Shown here piece by piece: positions 49,869 through 62,300 of a stretch of DNA of 64,000 bases; the stretch's first letter is position 1; every line of letters begins with the position of its first letter. The notes beneath the pieces were generated by a model. It was not told the DNA's origin. It saw only the letters and a list, made by a program, of their open reading frames with translations, and did not search any database. Position numbers and translations under genes: made by a program. This DNA is from Pseudoscleropodium purum (Eukaryota; Streptophyta; Bryopsida; Hypnales; Brachytheciaceae), in contig OZ017797.1 of NCBI GenBank assembly GCA_963969395.1, positions 22,444,001-22,508,000 on the forward strand. The letters run 5' to 3'.

Positions 49869-52800
49869 CTAGTCAGTAGCAGCAACGCCCACATTCTCAC
49901 CCAATATCATCGGTATCTTGTTCTCTGGCAAGGTTTCTGTGGTACCATATTCGTCCTTGGCGACTTCCAAAGGCTCACTAACCAGGCGAGAGTCGTCGGC
50001 AACTTCAACAGAACTTGCAAGAGCTAAATCCCCACGAGAAGTGGATGTTCCGCCTTCCTTTCGAAGTTGACGCTCAGCTACATCAGCTTCCGCTGTTTCC
50101 AACACAACACTTGCCTTCAGAAACTCCCCTGCCAACACATCAAACGAAGGCATAGCCGACCCCGCTGGCTGATGCTCCTCATTCTTGCCTTTCCCCAGCA
50201 GGAACAAGGAAGCCGTCTCCCCACGAGCATTTTTCAGTGCGGGAGTGGGTCTACGAGCTCTTCGTTGCAGCTTGTGACCATCTTGAGAAGTCCCCGTATG
50301 GCCTTGCTCGTCTTTCTGCTCGTCTCTTTCTCGCTGCTGTTCTGTAACTTTATCTTCCTCCAGGGAAAGCCTTACCACTTCCTCAAGTGCACCCTTCAGA
50401 AGTGGTGTCTCGATACGACTTGCACGGTACATCTTGCGGCGGGAAACTCGTCTTCTAGATTTCTCTTCCATGTCGCCTCCGGAACGAATTTCATCCAAGC
50501 CCTCGTTTGTTCTGTTCCCCTCCGAGATCTTCAAATCATCTGTAAGTCGTGTAGATTTATGCTTCGAATCCCCACTGAGCTTCTCAGAACCTTTGCCCTT
50601 CAGAGTAGCTCTGACAGCATTTGAAAGCTCCTCCTCGCTGTTGCTTTCCTTCAATGTGCTCTCCAATAAATCCACCTGGAATGAATTGGAGTTGCTCCGA
50701 ACTCCAGCAATTGGCCTTGTACCGCACGAGCTTGAAGGTGCCTCACTAGATGAAGGTGAATCTGGTTCTTCATCTTCACCTTCAACTGCTTCTGATTTCA
50801 TACCATCAAGTGAAGCTCCTAAACTTCCCCTCTCGTCGATATTGCCAAACATCTGGCTTGAAAAAGGGGACTCTGGTCCTTCCTCGTCATCATCCTCTTC
50901 ATCGTCGTCTTCGTCCTCACCATCGCCTTTTGCTGCTCTACCTTTGATTCGACCTTCAGCGCCCGTCATGACTACGTTGTTGCCGACAACCTTCACTGTT
51001 GACCTTAAGGTCTCAATCTCTTCAGGTAAGTTCAACTTCGCTTCCTCCCCAAACTGCCCATAGCCCACCTGCGAACCACATTAACACAATTACTCTCAGA
51101 ATTTACTCCTACGTCGCTTCTGGTCATCAGTAAAAAAGCCTACCGCTGCTTGCACACAAACACATACATAATAATCGAATGAACAAAATTCCAATTCCGA
51201 GTTCCCCTTTGTGAGAATGATTTGATAGAAAGAAATTCATCTCCATTTCCGTGATCTCGTCAAACAATAATGAGCATCCTGGCCGAAAGAATACCTGATC
51301 ATGAGCACGAGCAGCCTCTTCCGCAGTCAAGAACGTCCCCAGGTAAGTGTGCTTCTTGGTCGCAGGATTGTAATATATCGACTGGAACTTGTGGCCGTTG
51401 CAATACACCCCCCTGAAGTCGGCCCGACGGGTCATGCTTCCTCGCCTACTCGGCTTCTTGCTCGCAGACGTCTTTGCGAATGTCCCTTTCTTCGACCGCA
51501 TGGACCTCACCGACGCCTTCTGCGACTGATCTTCTGCAACAGGGACATTCTCCTCGTCCTCCGACCCGCCTTCCTCCACTTCCACGCCAATGGGAGGAGA
51601 CAAGGGGCCTGCCAACACAGGTTTACTGCGCTTCCCTTTCATGGGCTTGCTCTCCGAAGTGCTGTCCACTTTCGCACTCCAAGACTCGCCATCCTCCTTC
51701 CCAGAGCCCTCCGAGTTGCTGGACTCCATGGTGGCGGCTTCCCGAGCGCCTGCCCGACGGGCAGCATCCACTGAACTGAACACACCCACCGAATGGTACT
51801 CTTTCAGCTTCGGATCGTAGCACATCGCTTCGAAGTCTCCAGCATCCGTCAGCTGGATGAGCACTTTCTTGATCGACTGCTTGGCTTTCATGTTCTCGTG
51901 GAATGACTCCGGGAAGTTCAAAGGGGCCGTTGCACCACGTTTTCGGTACGCTACTTCGTCGTAAGCATGAGCTGCCTCTTCCGGTGTGTCGTAGATGCCG
52001 ATGTAAATGTGCTTCTTCGTCCTGGGAACGTAAATCTTCGCTTTGAATCGTCCGCTCGGAGTTGCTTGCACACCCATGTAGTTTCGCTGGCCCCTTCGAT
52101 TCCCACCACCTTTCCCTGAGCTTTTGCCTGCTGGTCGGGACCGTGCAGGCTCCTCGGCAGCTGGAGGCGTGCGCTTCGATTTCGACAATGGGGGCTTCCT
52201 GCTGCCTTGTCCACTTCTCTCCTCGCCAGCTTGAGTGTGTGCGTCCTCGTCTCCTTGGGATTTTCTCTCTCTTCGTGACTTTGATGCATTCGGGGTTGAC
52301 CCCTTCGGAGAGTTCGCTGGGCTCTTCTCTGCACTGGCAACCGCAGACGAGCTGTCAGATCTTCTGCCATCCTTGTCCAGCATGGCCCTTCGCTTCGACG
52401 TCGTCTTGTAAACTCGCGCGTAGTCCGATTCCACGAAGCTGTCCGCAAAAGCCCTGTCCAAAACACAATCACCTCAGTTCATCCCATTACTCTCGCAACC
52501 GTTGGAACACCAACAGCTAAACGAAGACATGGAAAACTGCCAAACCTCGAGAGGCCAACCTGAATATGCTGCTCCTTCGAGGAGCTTTCTGAGCAGCTTG
52601 CCTTCCTTGACCAACGCCAGATTCCTGTTTCACGACTTCGCTATCCTTAGCGGCACCTTTCAGAACAGCAATAGCCTCTTTACTGGAGGTTCCAGTGATT
52701 TCAGCCTTGGCTTTGGCACTAGGGGCACGCCGTCTCTTCACGGTTGCTTCTTCTGGCTCCTCCACCTTCTGCTTCTTGGGGTTCAGAGCCTCATTCTCCG

Positions 52801-55453
52801 CCTCCATCACAACCTCGGATTTCCGCTTTGACTTCTGAGACGCAATTCCAGGTGTCTCGCTAGCCGGCTTCTCATATCCCAAGCCTGCGCTGCTCCTTGG
52901 CGCCTTTCCTGAAAAAGGCTTCTTGTCTGGAGCAGTGAAGTAAACATACGCATTCCATCAGTACATGGACATGGACTGCTCCTCATGTACATGGACAGCA
53001 GTCCACAGACCGACCTCGGCCATGAGTGACTCAGAAGAGCTAGACTCTAGACATATTTTCAAGAAAGACACAAAGCCCATCATATCAGCAATTCAAGTTC
53101 TACATTCACTTAGAACTTTTCTCGGAATCAGCTTAACATGAACATGACCTTGCAATGAAACTGCACTGCCCTCATTTCACCCATGACAAGGACAACAACC
53201 CAAACGCCTTAACATAGGAAGTACTGATCACTACTGGAAACAGTCTCCACATGACCCCTCGGCTGCAAAGACCACCAGACCTGAAGCTGTTGTCGAAGCT
53301 TTCGAGGCCGCTCCCGCCTCAGTATTCCGCAACTCTTTTCCATCAGTCTCACTTGCTTTGCTTGCGTCCAAAGGCTTCGACTCAGAGGTACCCAATCTGG
53401 TCTTCTGTGATCTGGATTTCAAGGATTTCACTTTACTGTGCATCGCTTTCTCCTCACTATCTGGCACCTTGCGCTTCAGCACATTGTTTGTAACAATATC
53501 TGATTTACCTTGCGTCGTCAGGCGCTTCTTACTGAACCACTGTGCAAGATCTTGAGCTTTGGGCTTCTTGCTGCCATCCTCACTTGCCTTCGAATTCCTA
53601 ATTCCCTGCAACCAAAATAACCCTGTTTAGAGCAACTTCCATCGCACAAAAACTAGTGGCATTACTTGACAGCTCTCCTCCATATACAATTTATCTTATC
53701 AGTGCATTTACTGACGTGTCTGAAACATCAATACGATTAGGTTGTTTCTGTGCAGTCCTTCGCAACACTCTACTCAAAGATGGATATAGTACAGAAGAGT
53801 TTGCACAATAATCCAACCCAACAACAGAGACCACAACAGGCAAACTGTACCTGACTAATTAGGTACCAATGGTCCCGAAATCACAGAAGCCCAGAAAACT
53901 TACACTCTAAGATTAGTCACATGTACAGAAAAGAAATTCTCACAGGATAATTGCCGACAGAATCAAAAGGCAAGTCGCAAAGATATTCAATTCAACAACA
54001 CGCAAGAGGTCGTTACCAGAAGATTGACAAGAAATGCACCCAGAATCACATCTCCTAATAGACACTGTAGACTTCCGCTGCCACTCACATTCTGAAAGAG
54101 AGCTGCTGCTTCCAACAATGATCCTGCAATAGAAGAGTTTACCTGTCCAGCGTTCGAGTCGGGAAAATTCAGTGACGACATGAACCCCAAATCCACAGCT
54201 CTCTGGTCACGAGCACGCGCAGCCTCCAGCATCGAGTTATACATCCCTACGTACACTTTCTTCCTCATGCTACGGTCGTAGATCGTGGCCTCGAATCTCC
54301 CTGATTGAGACTTCCGCACGCCTGCTAGCCGGAACTCTGGATCACCGTTCCCCAGTTCCAACAGCTGCTGTTTCTCCTCTTCGTTCAATTCCCCAGGAAT
54401 GAACGGCTCTGTAGATGAAGTTCTCTGCCGCGATCTCTTCCACTCGCTCGACTTGCCCCTCTCAACCAGATCCTCCTCCATTTTCACGCGAAACCCGGAC
54501 GCAAAATCCAGTCCCAGCTCTGTGTCTGAAGGCCCATCGGATTCATCATCCGATTCAGCACCAGAATCCGATCCAGCCGGAGGCGACATTGTGTGCACCT
54601 TGGATCGATCATTTCCAGAATCGAGCCCTTCCTCCATTTCCATTCCTTCTTGACTGATCGCAAAATGGCTCAACAGCAGCAGACGATCTGGTCCTGCCGC
54701 AGTTTCACCCCCATTCTTACCTGACCAGCTCAAGCGACTCAAGTCCTCTTCCTTCTCTGGACTCGCTTCCTGAGCTGTCGCCTTCTGAGACTGTTTGCGC
54801 CTTGGACGTTCCTTTGTCAGACCACCCGCGCCTTTCGATTGACCGGCTGTCTTATGAAAACCTTCAGATGCACCGAGCTGCTCAGCTTTTCCAGCTTGCG
54901 AATTCTCCTTACTCTTTGATTCTAAAGTACCCAGCAAGTTCAATGTCTTCACCTGGTTACCGAATGGACCAGCATTGTCGCTTGCTCCCAGCCCGTCTGC
55001 AGTAACCACATTCGACTGGATGATCCCAAGGGTCACCACTTCTGTGTCACCATCCACCTTCTTCAGGTTCAAGGCAGAACGCTTCTTCGCTCCCGGGCCG
55101 TCGTTCACCAATTCGTCTTCCAAAGCATGGGAAGAAGAGCCCATAACAAAAGGAGAATTCATCCCAAAGTCGAACTCAGAACCTTGCACGAAGTTGGTCA
55201 CTGCACTCTTCCCCCGGAAAATTCTTGCAGCGTCGTCATACGCGCGAGCAGCAGCTTCTTCGGTGGTGAACGTACCCAGCCACAATCGCTTGCCCTCGGG
55301 CGTACGAATCTCAGCCCCATACGCTCCCCATGGCCGCTTTCTCACACCAACAAAACGAGAGAAAAATACCCTTCGACCCTGCATGAAATTATTCCAAGCG
55401 CTTCGATCAGGCATATCCGTAGCCACCATCGGAAGAATGCAGCTCTTGAGCAT
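49869..55453 (-). CDS. Large protein with five AP2-like DNA-binding domains, five exons
   Basis: Model complement(join(49869..51068, 51295..52453, 52560..52926, 53281..53605, 54143..55453)) encodes 1453 aa; all junctions are GT-AG and in phase. AP2-1 (about 34-90) is ERF-like: [15 protein letters not shown], then [23 protein letters not shown]2-2 (374-433): [35 protein letters not shown]2-3 (792-851): [38 protein letters not shown] degenerate fourth (about 864-910): [22 protein letters not shown]2-5 (about 1014-1070): [37 protein letters not shown], split by intron 4. Linkers are long, charged and Ser-rich; an acidic run lies at about 1103-1117 and basic patches precede domains 3 and 5. A nuclear DNA-binding role is expected. 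Known plant classes have one (ERF), two (AP2) or one plus B3 (RAV), so this layout is unusual. An in-frame stop at 55517-55519 limits the 5' end; ATG 55429 is an alternative start. Confidence 0.85.
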
Positions 55454-55511
55454 GTCAAAAAATGCTAGGCTTCGAGACAAGCAACAACTAAGAAACTGCT
55501 GTATTCTCACT

Positions 55512-55530
55512 CCTACTTATACATAGTAGG
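55512..55530 (-). promoter_or_regulatory. TATA-like motif within a short palindrome, upstream of the AP2 gene
   Basis: The minus strand reads cctactATGTATAagtagg: 6-bp inverted arms around a TATA-like core, about 60-75 bp before ATG 55453 and 35 bp after the stop of the upstream gene. The spacing would suit a compact promoter, but function is only inferred. Confidence 0.35.
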
Positions 55531-55564
55531 TGTCCAAAGTGCAAACTAACATCCCGACAAACGT

Positions 55565-58356
55565 CTAGTAATGTCCAACTCTCGGAAAATCCTGGTCAGT
55601 CATATAATCCATACCACCATGGACCTGAGTAACACCCACCTGGCCTCGCCCCATAGAAGAACTGTCGTTTGCAGTCTGCAACTTCGACTTGCGTTTGATA
55701 GCCAGACCAGGAATGGCACGCGGTTCTCGTGGTCCACAGCGAACCCCCATTGTGGCCATATCCAATCCTCCGAAGTCGATAGTAGGAGGAATATTCAACT
55801 GCTCGATGGACCTTTTTCCTTGTAGTGCTCCGGTCAGGTGCTGGGGACTGCAAATCAATCCTACCCTAGTCAGATCAATGCCTCCAAGATCCACCAAACA
55901 TGGAACGCTTGGTGCTCCAAATGCACGTCGCTTCGCAGGCCCTCCGTTCACAAAGATAGGGACTTGCCCGAGAGTGTCTGGGCGAACAAGGTTGTCCAGA
56001 TGTGGACTCCCGCTGCGATGGGAACCTCTACCACCTCCGCTCGATGCACGATCTGCACCTGCCTTCCCTCCAACACCCAGCCCTGTATACGGAAGAGAGA
56101 TGCCATGGCTGCTGAGCCGGTTACCTAGCTGGGCACGGAAGTGCTCCAACTCACTTGCCACCTTGGTGGAAGTAGACCCGATTTTCAATGGCGTGTTCAC
56201 CACGAACGTCGAATCCTGATATCCACATCCTCTTGCTCGGCAACTCGCAATGTCTAAGTTGCACTCCAAGCATATCTTGACACTTGCTCCTGATGTGCTT
56301 CCAAAAGATCTTCCATCCTCCTTCATCTGCAAGCTTCCTGTGCATACACCTAATAACATATTCAGTCCTCCACACATATCAACCGTCTCGGAACGAATGC
56401 CTGCCAAAAACAGCAACACACGGTAATATTGTAAGTGAAAATATCTACATGCCAGAAACACGAAGGTGTCGCTTTCTCATTCTCTTGATTAGCTTGCTCT
56501 TCCCTAAACACTCAATTGGCTTGCCAGTCAATGCGTTCTGGGTATGCCTTCTTTCATTGTCCCCACATTCTAAATGTTGCCACCACTTGGGGAGATCCAT
56601 TGCTTTCAAAGTTAACGCATGTCAACAAGCGGTCACTTTGATAGTCATCGTGATACCCTCACATGGAGCTGATTCGGTTTCCGGTCTACGGTCTTCTTCC
56701 TTCCGAAAACACTTCTCAAATCCAGTTCCAACACTAATCTTAGTTAATCAACGAACGTAAGCAACAAGCACTTGACGGGGGACGGTATATCACCTTGCGA
56801 TCTTCTTGCAGCTGCCTTGGGATTGATGTACGCCCCAGTCTCCACCTGCTTCAGATCACTTTGCAACTGTGCGGCTACCTTCTTGCCACTGGAGGACCTC
56901 GACAACTCAGGTGTCCCGTATTCCAACTTTAATGAGCAATTCTCAGGTGACGGCGCAACCAGTGGTGTCTGGCTCACTAGCAAAGAAGCCCAAAGCCTAG
57001 GAGGCGCCACAACCTCTACCTGATGAGCAACAGCAGCCGCCAGGACAAGCACTGAAAATTCCCCAAGCACAGGATGCTCCATTGCTTGTTGGCTCTTTAG
57101 TGTACCTGGATTTATGGTGAACCCTTTCACTTGCTTGTGCATCTGACAAAATCTGCAACATCCACCAAAACACGTTTTCAAGACGGACCTCACCAATACA
57201 CTTCATCTTATGACTCCTGCAAGTAAGATAGGCTCCACAACAAAAACGCATTCACCAAATTGAATATGAGTGGACTTCATAAGGAGGCATCGACAATTCA
57301 CCTCAATTACACCCAATCTTTGTGTCTAAGTAATTTTGCAATACAAGACTTGTCAACCGATTGCACATTATTGGACATATTCTCACCAAAGGCCATCGAA
57401 AGGACTCCCCACTACCAAACCAGCAAGCCCACATAAATGCTATACAAAAGGCCGATTGGGCAAGATGGGACAACCCCTGCACACCTGGTGTTCTCCGACT
57501 TCAAAGACACGGGAAAACGGCACCGCTCTCGGCTCGGAAACTCCACAAACTCACACTGCTTGTACGGCGCACAAGGATCCTCCAGTATGTGCCACAGACA
57601 AAACTTAAACCCCTGCAGGCAATACTGAGAGCAATTCTGTCTCCAAGAATGGCACATGAGCCCAGATCGCACTGTACTATTACTCCCATTACTTTGAGCA
57701 GGCCGTGGTGAAATTTGAGGTAAATTCGTAGGAGGCAGAGGGACTGGACATCCAGCTGCAGGAGTCAAGCCGGATGGTGCTCCTGGCATTCGCCGATGCC
57801 CAGCTGTAGTCAACGTCAAACCTGGTGGATAAAGGGAAAGGTTGCCTGGTAAGGAAGACAATCCAGGGGATGCAAGGCGGATACCTGGAGCCGGGGACAA
57901 AAGCTTCGGAGTCAATCCCATAAGACCTGAAGCAGGCGGTGATGATCGATAAGCCGCAGGAAGTGTGCTAGTAAGGAGGGAACTGGATTCTGGCCTGGAA
58001 GTATCATGCCCCACTCTCTGACCAGGAGCAATAACCGTGGCAATTTGAGTGGCCAACGTCGAACTCGGAAACTCCAAGATTCTCTGTCCAGCTAACACTG
58101 GTGCCCCAGCCCCCGAGTGAACCTTTTGCCTCCAAACAGCAGTCCTTCCTCGCGACGCCAGCAAATTTCTGGAAACTGGACTCACAGAAGGACTCAAAAC
58201 CATCGTCTCCGTGTCCTGTCCCACCTTCAAGCTCAGCTCCGCCAAGTCCAAGTTGGTAGTCACCAACTTGGATGTCAAGTCAGCGTGATGGGCCGTGGCT
58301 GGTGCTTCATCTTCACTGGCCTCATTCACACCTGACTTCTCGATGCTGCTATCCAT
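55565..58356 (-). CDS. KANL2/INO80D-like double zinc-finger protein, three coding exons
   Basis: Model complement(join(55565..56400, 56794..57152, 57485..58356)) encodes 688 aa; both introns are GT-AG and keep phase. The N-terminal ~230 residues are Pro/Ser-rich. Residues 235-296 form the paired C3H zinc motif typical of KANL2 (NSL histone-acetyltransferase complex) and INO80D proteins: C235, C242, C253, H256 with FCLWHILEDPCAPYKQCEF, then C268, C279, C293, H296. Intron 1 interrupts codon 291, between ligands, and splicing restores RFCQMHKQ, which strongly supports the model. The C-terminal part has a Cys cluster (KICLECNLDIASCRARGC, 452-469) and two similar segments, LVDLGGIDLTRVGLICSP and TIDFGGLDMATMGVRCGP. 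It is probably a nuclear subunit of a chromatin-modifying complex. An acceptor (ctgtgcag) just upstream of the ATG suggests a leader intron. Confidence 0.88.
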
Positions 58357-61300
58357 CTTGAGCCAATGTGGAGCTCCCACCTGCACAGATATGTTTGTTG
58401 TATCATCAAATATCGATTTGTGTTCGTACGGGACTAACAATGAGAACCCTATTCCGACTAAACACAACTCCCTAAATCCCACCTATTATAAACAACTGTA
58501 GAGCATCCATATCACAAAGAGTAGATGCACAACTTAGCATACAGAGCTCCATTGGAGAATGGACGTTCTACAGCCAAGAAGGTTACACTCGAACATTAAA
58601 CCACTGAATCGTCTTCGAAACGACAGGGCATGCCAGGTGACCCAAGTTGATCCTACCATGCATGGAATTTTTCAGATGAGAAGGGAGATAACAAAGGATG
58701 CCAACATAGGATTCCACGTATACATTTCATAGTCAAGCGGAGGGCCATGTCACTGCCTCCTTAAGAGTGCGTAACCCTGATAGTACTCCCTACTCCTTCC
58801 AAGACACAGGACTCCGGCGCGCACCTGTATCCTGTGCAGTTTTCTAATGGGTCTAAACTACCGGTCGTCCTCTCATCACTCTTCAAATTAGTGGATTCAA
58901 TATGGCCAGTAATACTCCTGTAACAAAACCTGACTGCCACAAAGTTCTCCTTGACACTCCAAACATATTGCAATCGTCAGCTGGGATATGAACTGCCACC
59001 ACGACGTGACTATTGACCCCATAGTTGACTCAAATAGACTTATCTCTTCATCTGACCAAAAAAACCATTTTTCTCCACAGAAACACAGCCAAATCCATGA
59101 AAGTGCTGCAACGAATTGAGCTTCCTCAAAATTCAGACCCGAAGATGGCTAGCTCTGCATCAGGACTTAAGCCCTAGCTATTACGACCAGCCGGGCACGG
59201 TAAGACATGCAGTAGACAAATTACAGAAATAGTTCATAAACCATTGATTGTTCTACGTAATCCACTCGAGCCTCATGTTGTATACCATGCCCTTTGTTAG
59301 GTTAAGGCCAACGACGTCGACAACCTTCTTGAATCGCGAAAAGTATACTACACTCACTGAAGCAGAAAGTTCATTACCAGAGCAATTAAAGTCTATCATC
59401 CCAGGAAAGGAAAAACTACAATCAATTACAGCTAGGCTGATCCGGGTGGAAAACGGGCATCATGCACACACTCCTAGAGCTTGCAAAAAGCTGTTGGCAA
59501 AGCAAGAAGTAGTAAGAGGATGTAAGTCAAAGATTCGAACCTCTGCTCCTCTTCAGCCCACTCAAAATTGACCCTCGAAATACAGCACCCCGACCCCTGT
59601 CATTGTCCAATTCGGCATCCTCAAGTCTCCCACTGCGTTCCTGACAAGTTTTGACAGCGAGTACCTTGTGCAATGCTTAATCATACCTCTGAGGTTCCTC
59701 TCTATACTAATCTTGTCCTTCCAATCTTTCTCACAACTGCAGGTAATCCTTCATCTTTTCAAGATCAGTCACTACTCCAAGGTAGCTAGGAAATGCACTG
59801 TGAGTGAGCACGAAGTTGTCGGACCAGCTCAAAGCCGCCCAACAATGACCCGAACCCGTTACTCCTTCAATCTCCAAACCCTAAAGGGTGACAACCACTG
59901 ACATCTCAAGATTCCCACTAATGTGCATTACAACCCTTACTTTCTGCAAAAAATCCAAAGGTCAAGTTGAACATCCTTCATACTTCCACGCCTAAGTCAT
60001 AATTTTCCATCAGAATTCCAATTATCAATCCAGCTCTCTTTCTTCAGAATATGAGTACATCCAGAAGAACAGTTATCCTTCTGCTGCCATACTTTCTGCC
60101 TCCTTTCCTTGGCCTCAAGCCCGGTTTGACCAAGCTGGACGCAGGTTTCCCTTCTCCAAACTTTGGCAATCTACATTCTGACCAAGGATTCTCAAAATGG
60201 AATCTATCGGCAGAAACAAGAGCCGCCTGAAAACCGTATCATTCCCGCATTACATTCGTCAGTGTGCAAATCAATGCTCGAGTACCCACACATGAATCTC
60301 CAAACCAACTGAATGAGAGTTTTCAACCCCAGTAGTAAAGTACTCGAGATCAGCACATACTCTCCTCTGAATGTAGCAAAGCCTCGAAACAAGGTTATTA
60401 ACTTATGCAGCTGCCTTGAGCTCGAGGTCAGGTTTAGGTTTACTAAACAGTCACGACCAGTGGCAGCACCCAAGTCCTGTCAAACTTTCGCGTTCAGATC
60501 ACGCACACTCCAAAATAATCCAATTTGTTCACTCGTTCCAGCAGGTATTGTTCATGTTCAGAGCTCCATTCTGCCCAGATAGACGGACACCTATTCCACA
60601 AAGTCCGACCCTGCGATTGACGAGACTAAAAGCAGCACAGAGCTGATTCATCTTCTGAGATACAACACAACGTCACAATCCATCCTGTAGTCATCCTGCT
60701 TTCCCCCTGAAACCTCGAACTGTTGGGAACCTTCCTGAAGGTTTTATTTCACAGTCTCCCTCCAGGTCCACGAGCTCGCCAATAGAAGACACCGTGTAAT
60801 TGAAGCTGCGATGAAAGCTTACGATGAAAGCTGCCCATACAACAAATTGCCACCGTCATAACCCAGCACAATACTACCATTACAAACTACAATATTAGAG
60901 CAAGTAAACAGAGCTTGCTGTACTCTACCACACTTTCCAGTTCCGTTCCCACTATAGAAAGGGTCAACGAGAAGCTACAAGAGTACACGTCGACTTCACT
61001 AGTTAGGGTAATTGGTCCGAATTGAACACACATACAGTCACATTCAGACCCATTTTAACCCCTCCAACCACACCCAGTACTGAGCGTGCTGGTCGCCACT
61101 CTCGACCTGTTCCGAAACTGCTTCAGAATTCTGTACCCGTCCCAGAAACTTTCGCACTACCTTGAACTGCAAGTCACGAAGAGCTCCTGCCCGAGACTGT
61201 CCAATTGCCGGATCTAGCTGTGTGGGCCCCATTCTAGCACCAAGATGTGTGGTGTGTAGCCCGAGAATGCAATTCGTCACCTGCAGAGAGCAGCGCACTC

Positions 61301-62300
61301 GGCTTGTGCACTCCCCAGTTGCAGGTCCGGAGCCGCCGGCTCTCTCGCATGGGTTATCCCCAAATGATTCCATGTCCACATATACAATACATAAAATAAT
61401 GGACAAGGGATAATACGTCGGTCGTACTGAAAGACCTAACCTCGACGCTCTTGCAATTACCCGGCGCACCTGTGGAAATGGTTCTGTACCCAGGTGCACG
61501 GAGCTACAACTCGTCGACCTCGTAACAACGGATTCAATTTGTTGGGTTCCGACGGGATTGAAGGTAACAACAGAAAGCTGAATTATCATTGAGCTCTTGT
61601 CGGAAACTACGACTAGTTCTCCCCGAAATCCTGCAATTAACGCAAACGGAATCTTCCATGGCAGCACCAGTAGCGCAATCAGGAAACACGCGAAGTCAGA
61701 AACAGAGCTACGGCCAAATTGGGAAGCGCCATGAATGGCATACAGACCCACTCAATCCCATCCGAAGACCTACAAACTCAATCATTGACGCGTTTCCTGA
61801 TTGCGCTACTCCTGGGTGCGTTAGATTTATCAACGAGTAGGGTACGCCCATAAAACTACTGCACGAAACCGCCCCCGAGGAGGAAATTCAAACCAGAACT
61901 GGGCGAGCAAGCAAAAAGGTCTACGAGACCCGAAACAAGCAGGTCAAGTCTCTGTAGTTGACCACCCCACTCTGCCCCCGCATGTCCAAAAACGCCCAAA
62001 CTTACAACACCCACACAAATAGTCGCAAGTCTAAACACCCCCCCGCGCCTCTACCCCGGGTATGCCCCGGAGACGATGAGGCAACACGAAACCATCGCCG
62101 TCGCCACCATCATCTCCATACCATACCACAGCTTCCGTCTCTCCGTCACCCAAGATTCGTGGTACCATACCCAGCAAATCTCTCTCGCTCTTCCTTCAAA
62201 TCGTCAACCACACCGTAACAGCAACATACACATCTGTCGCCCGCCCCACACCCACACAGACAGCATCCACACCATCCACGCCATCCACCATCAGATACCC
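58357..62300. other. Upstream region of the zinc-finger gene; leader or intron, no confident CDS
   Basis: About 4 kb of mixed-composition DNA. An acceptor about 25 bp before the ATG (58380) suggests that part of this is a 5' UTR intron. The longest frame (61044-61751, minus, 235 codons) has no recognisable domain, biased composition or splice context; I do not call it a gene. Confidence 0.45.

Noticed and set aside
50067..52831. Plus-strand frames opposite the AP2 gene
   Set aside because: Antisense shadows rich in Ser, Leu and His; the minus strand shows AP2 domains and consistent splicing.
61044..61751. 235-codon open frame on the minus strand
   Set aside because: No recognisable domain, no codon or splice support, and it lies in probable leader or intron sequence of the zinc-finger gene.
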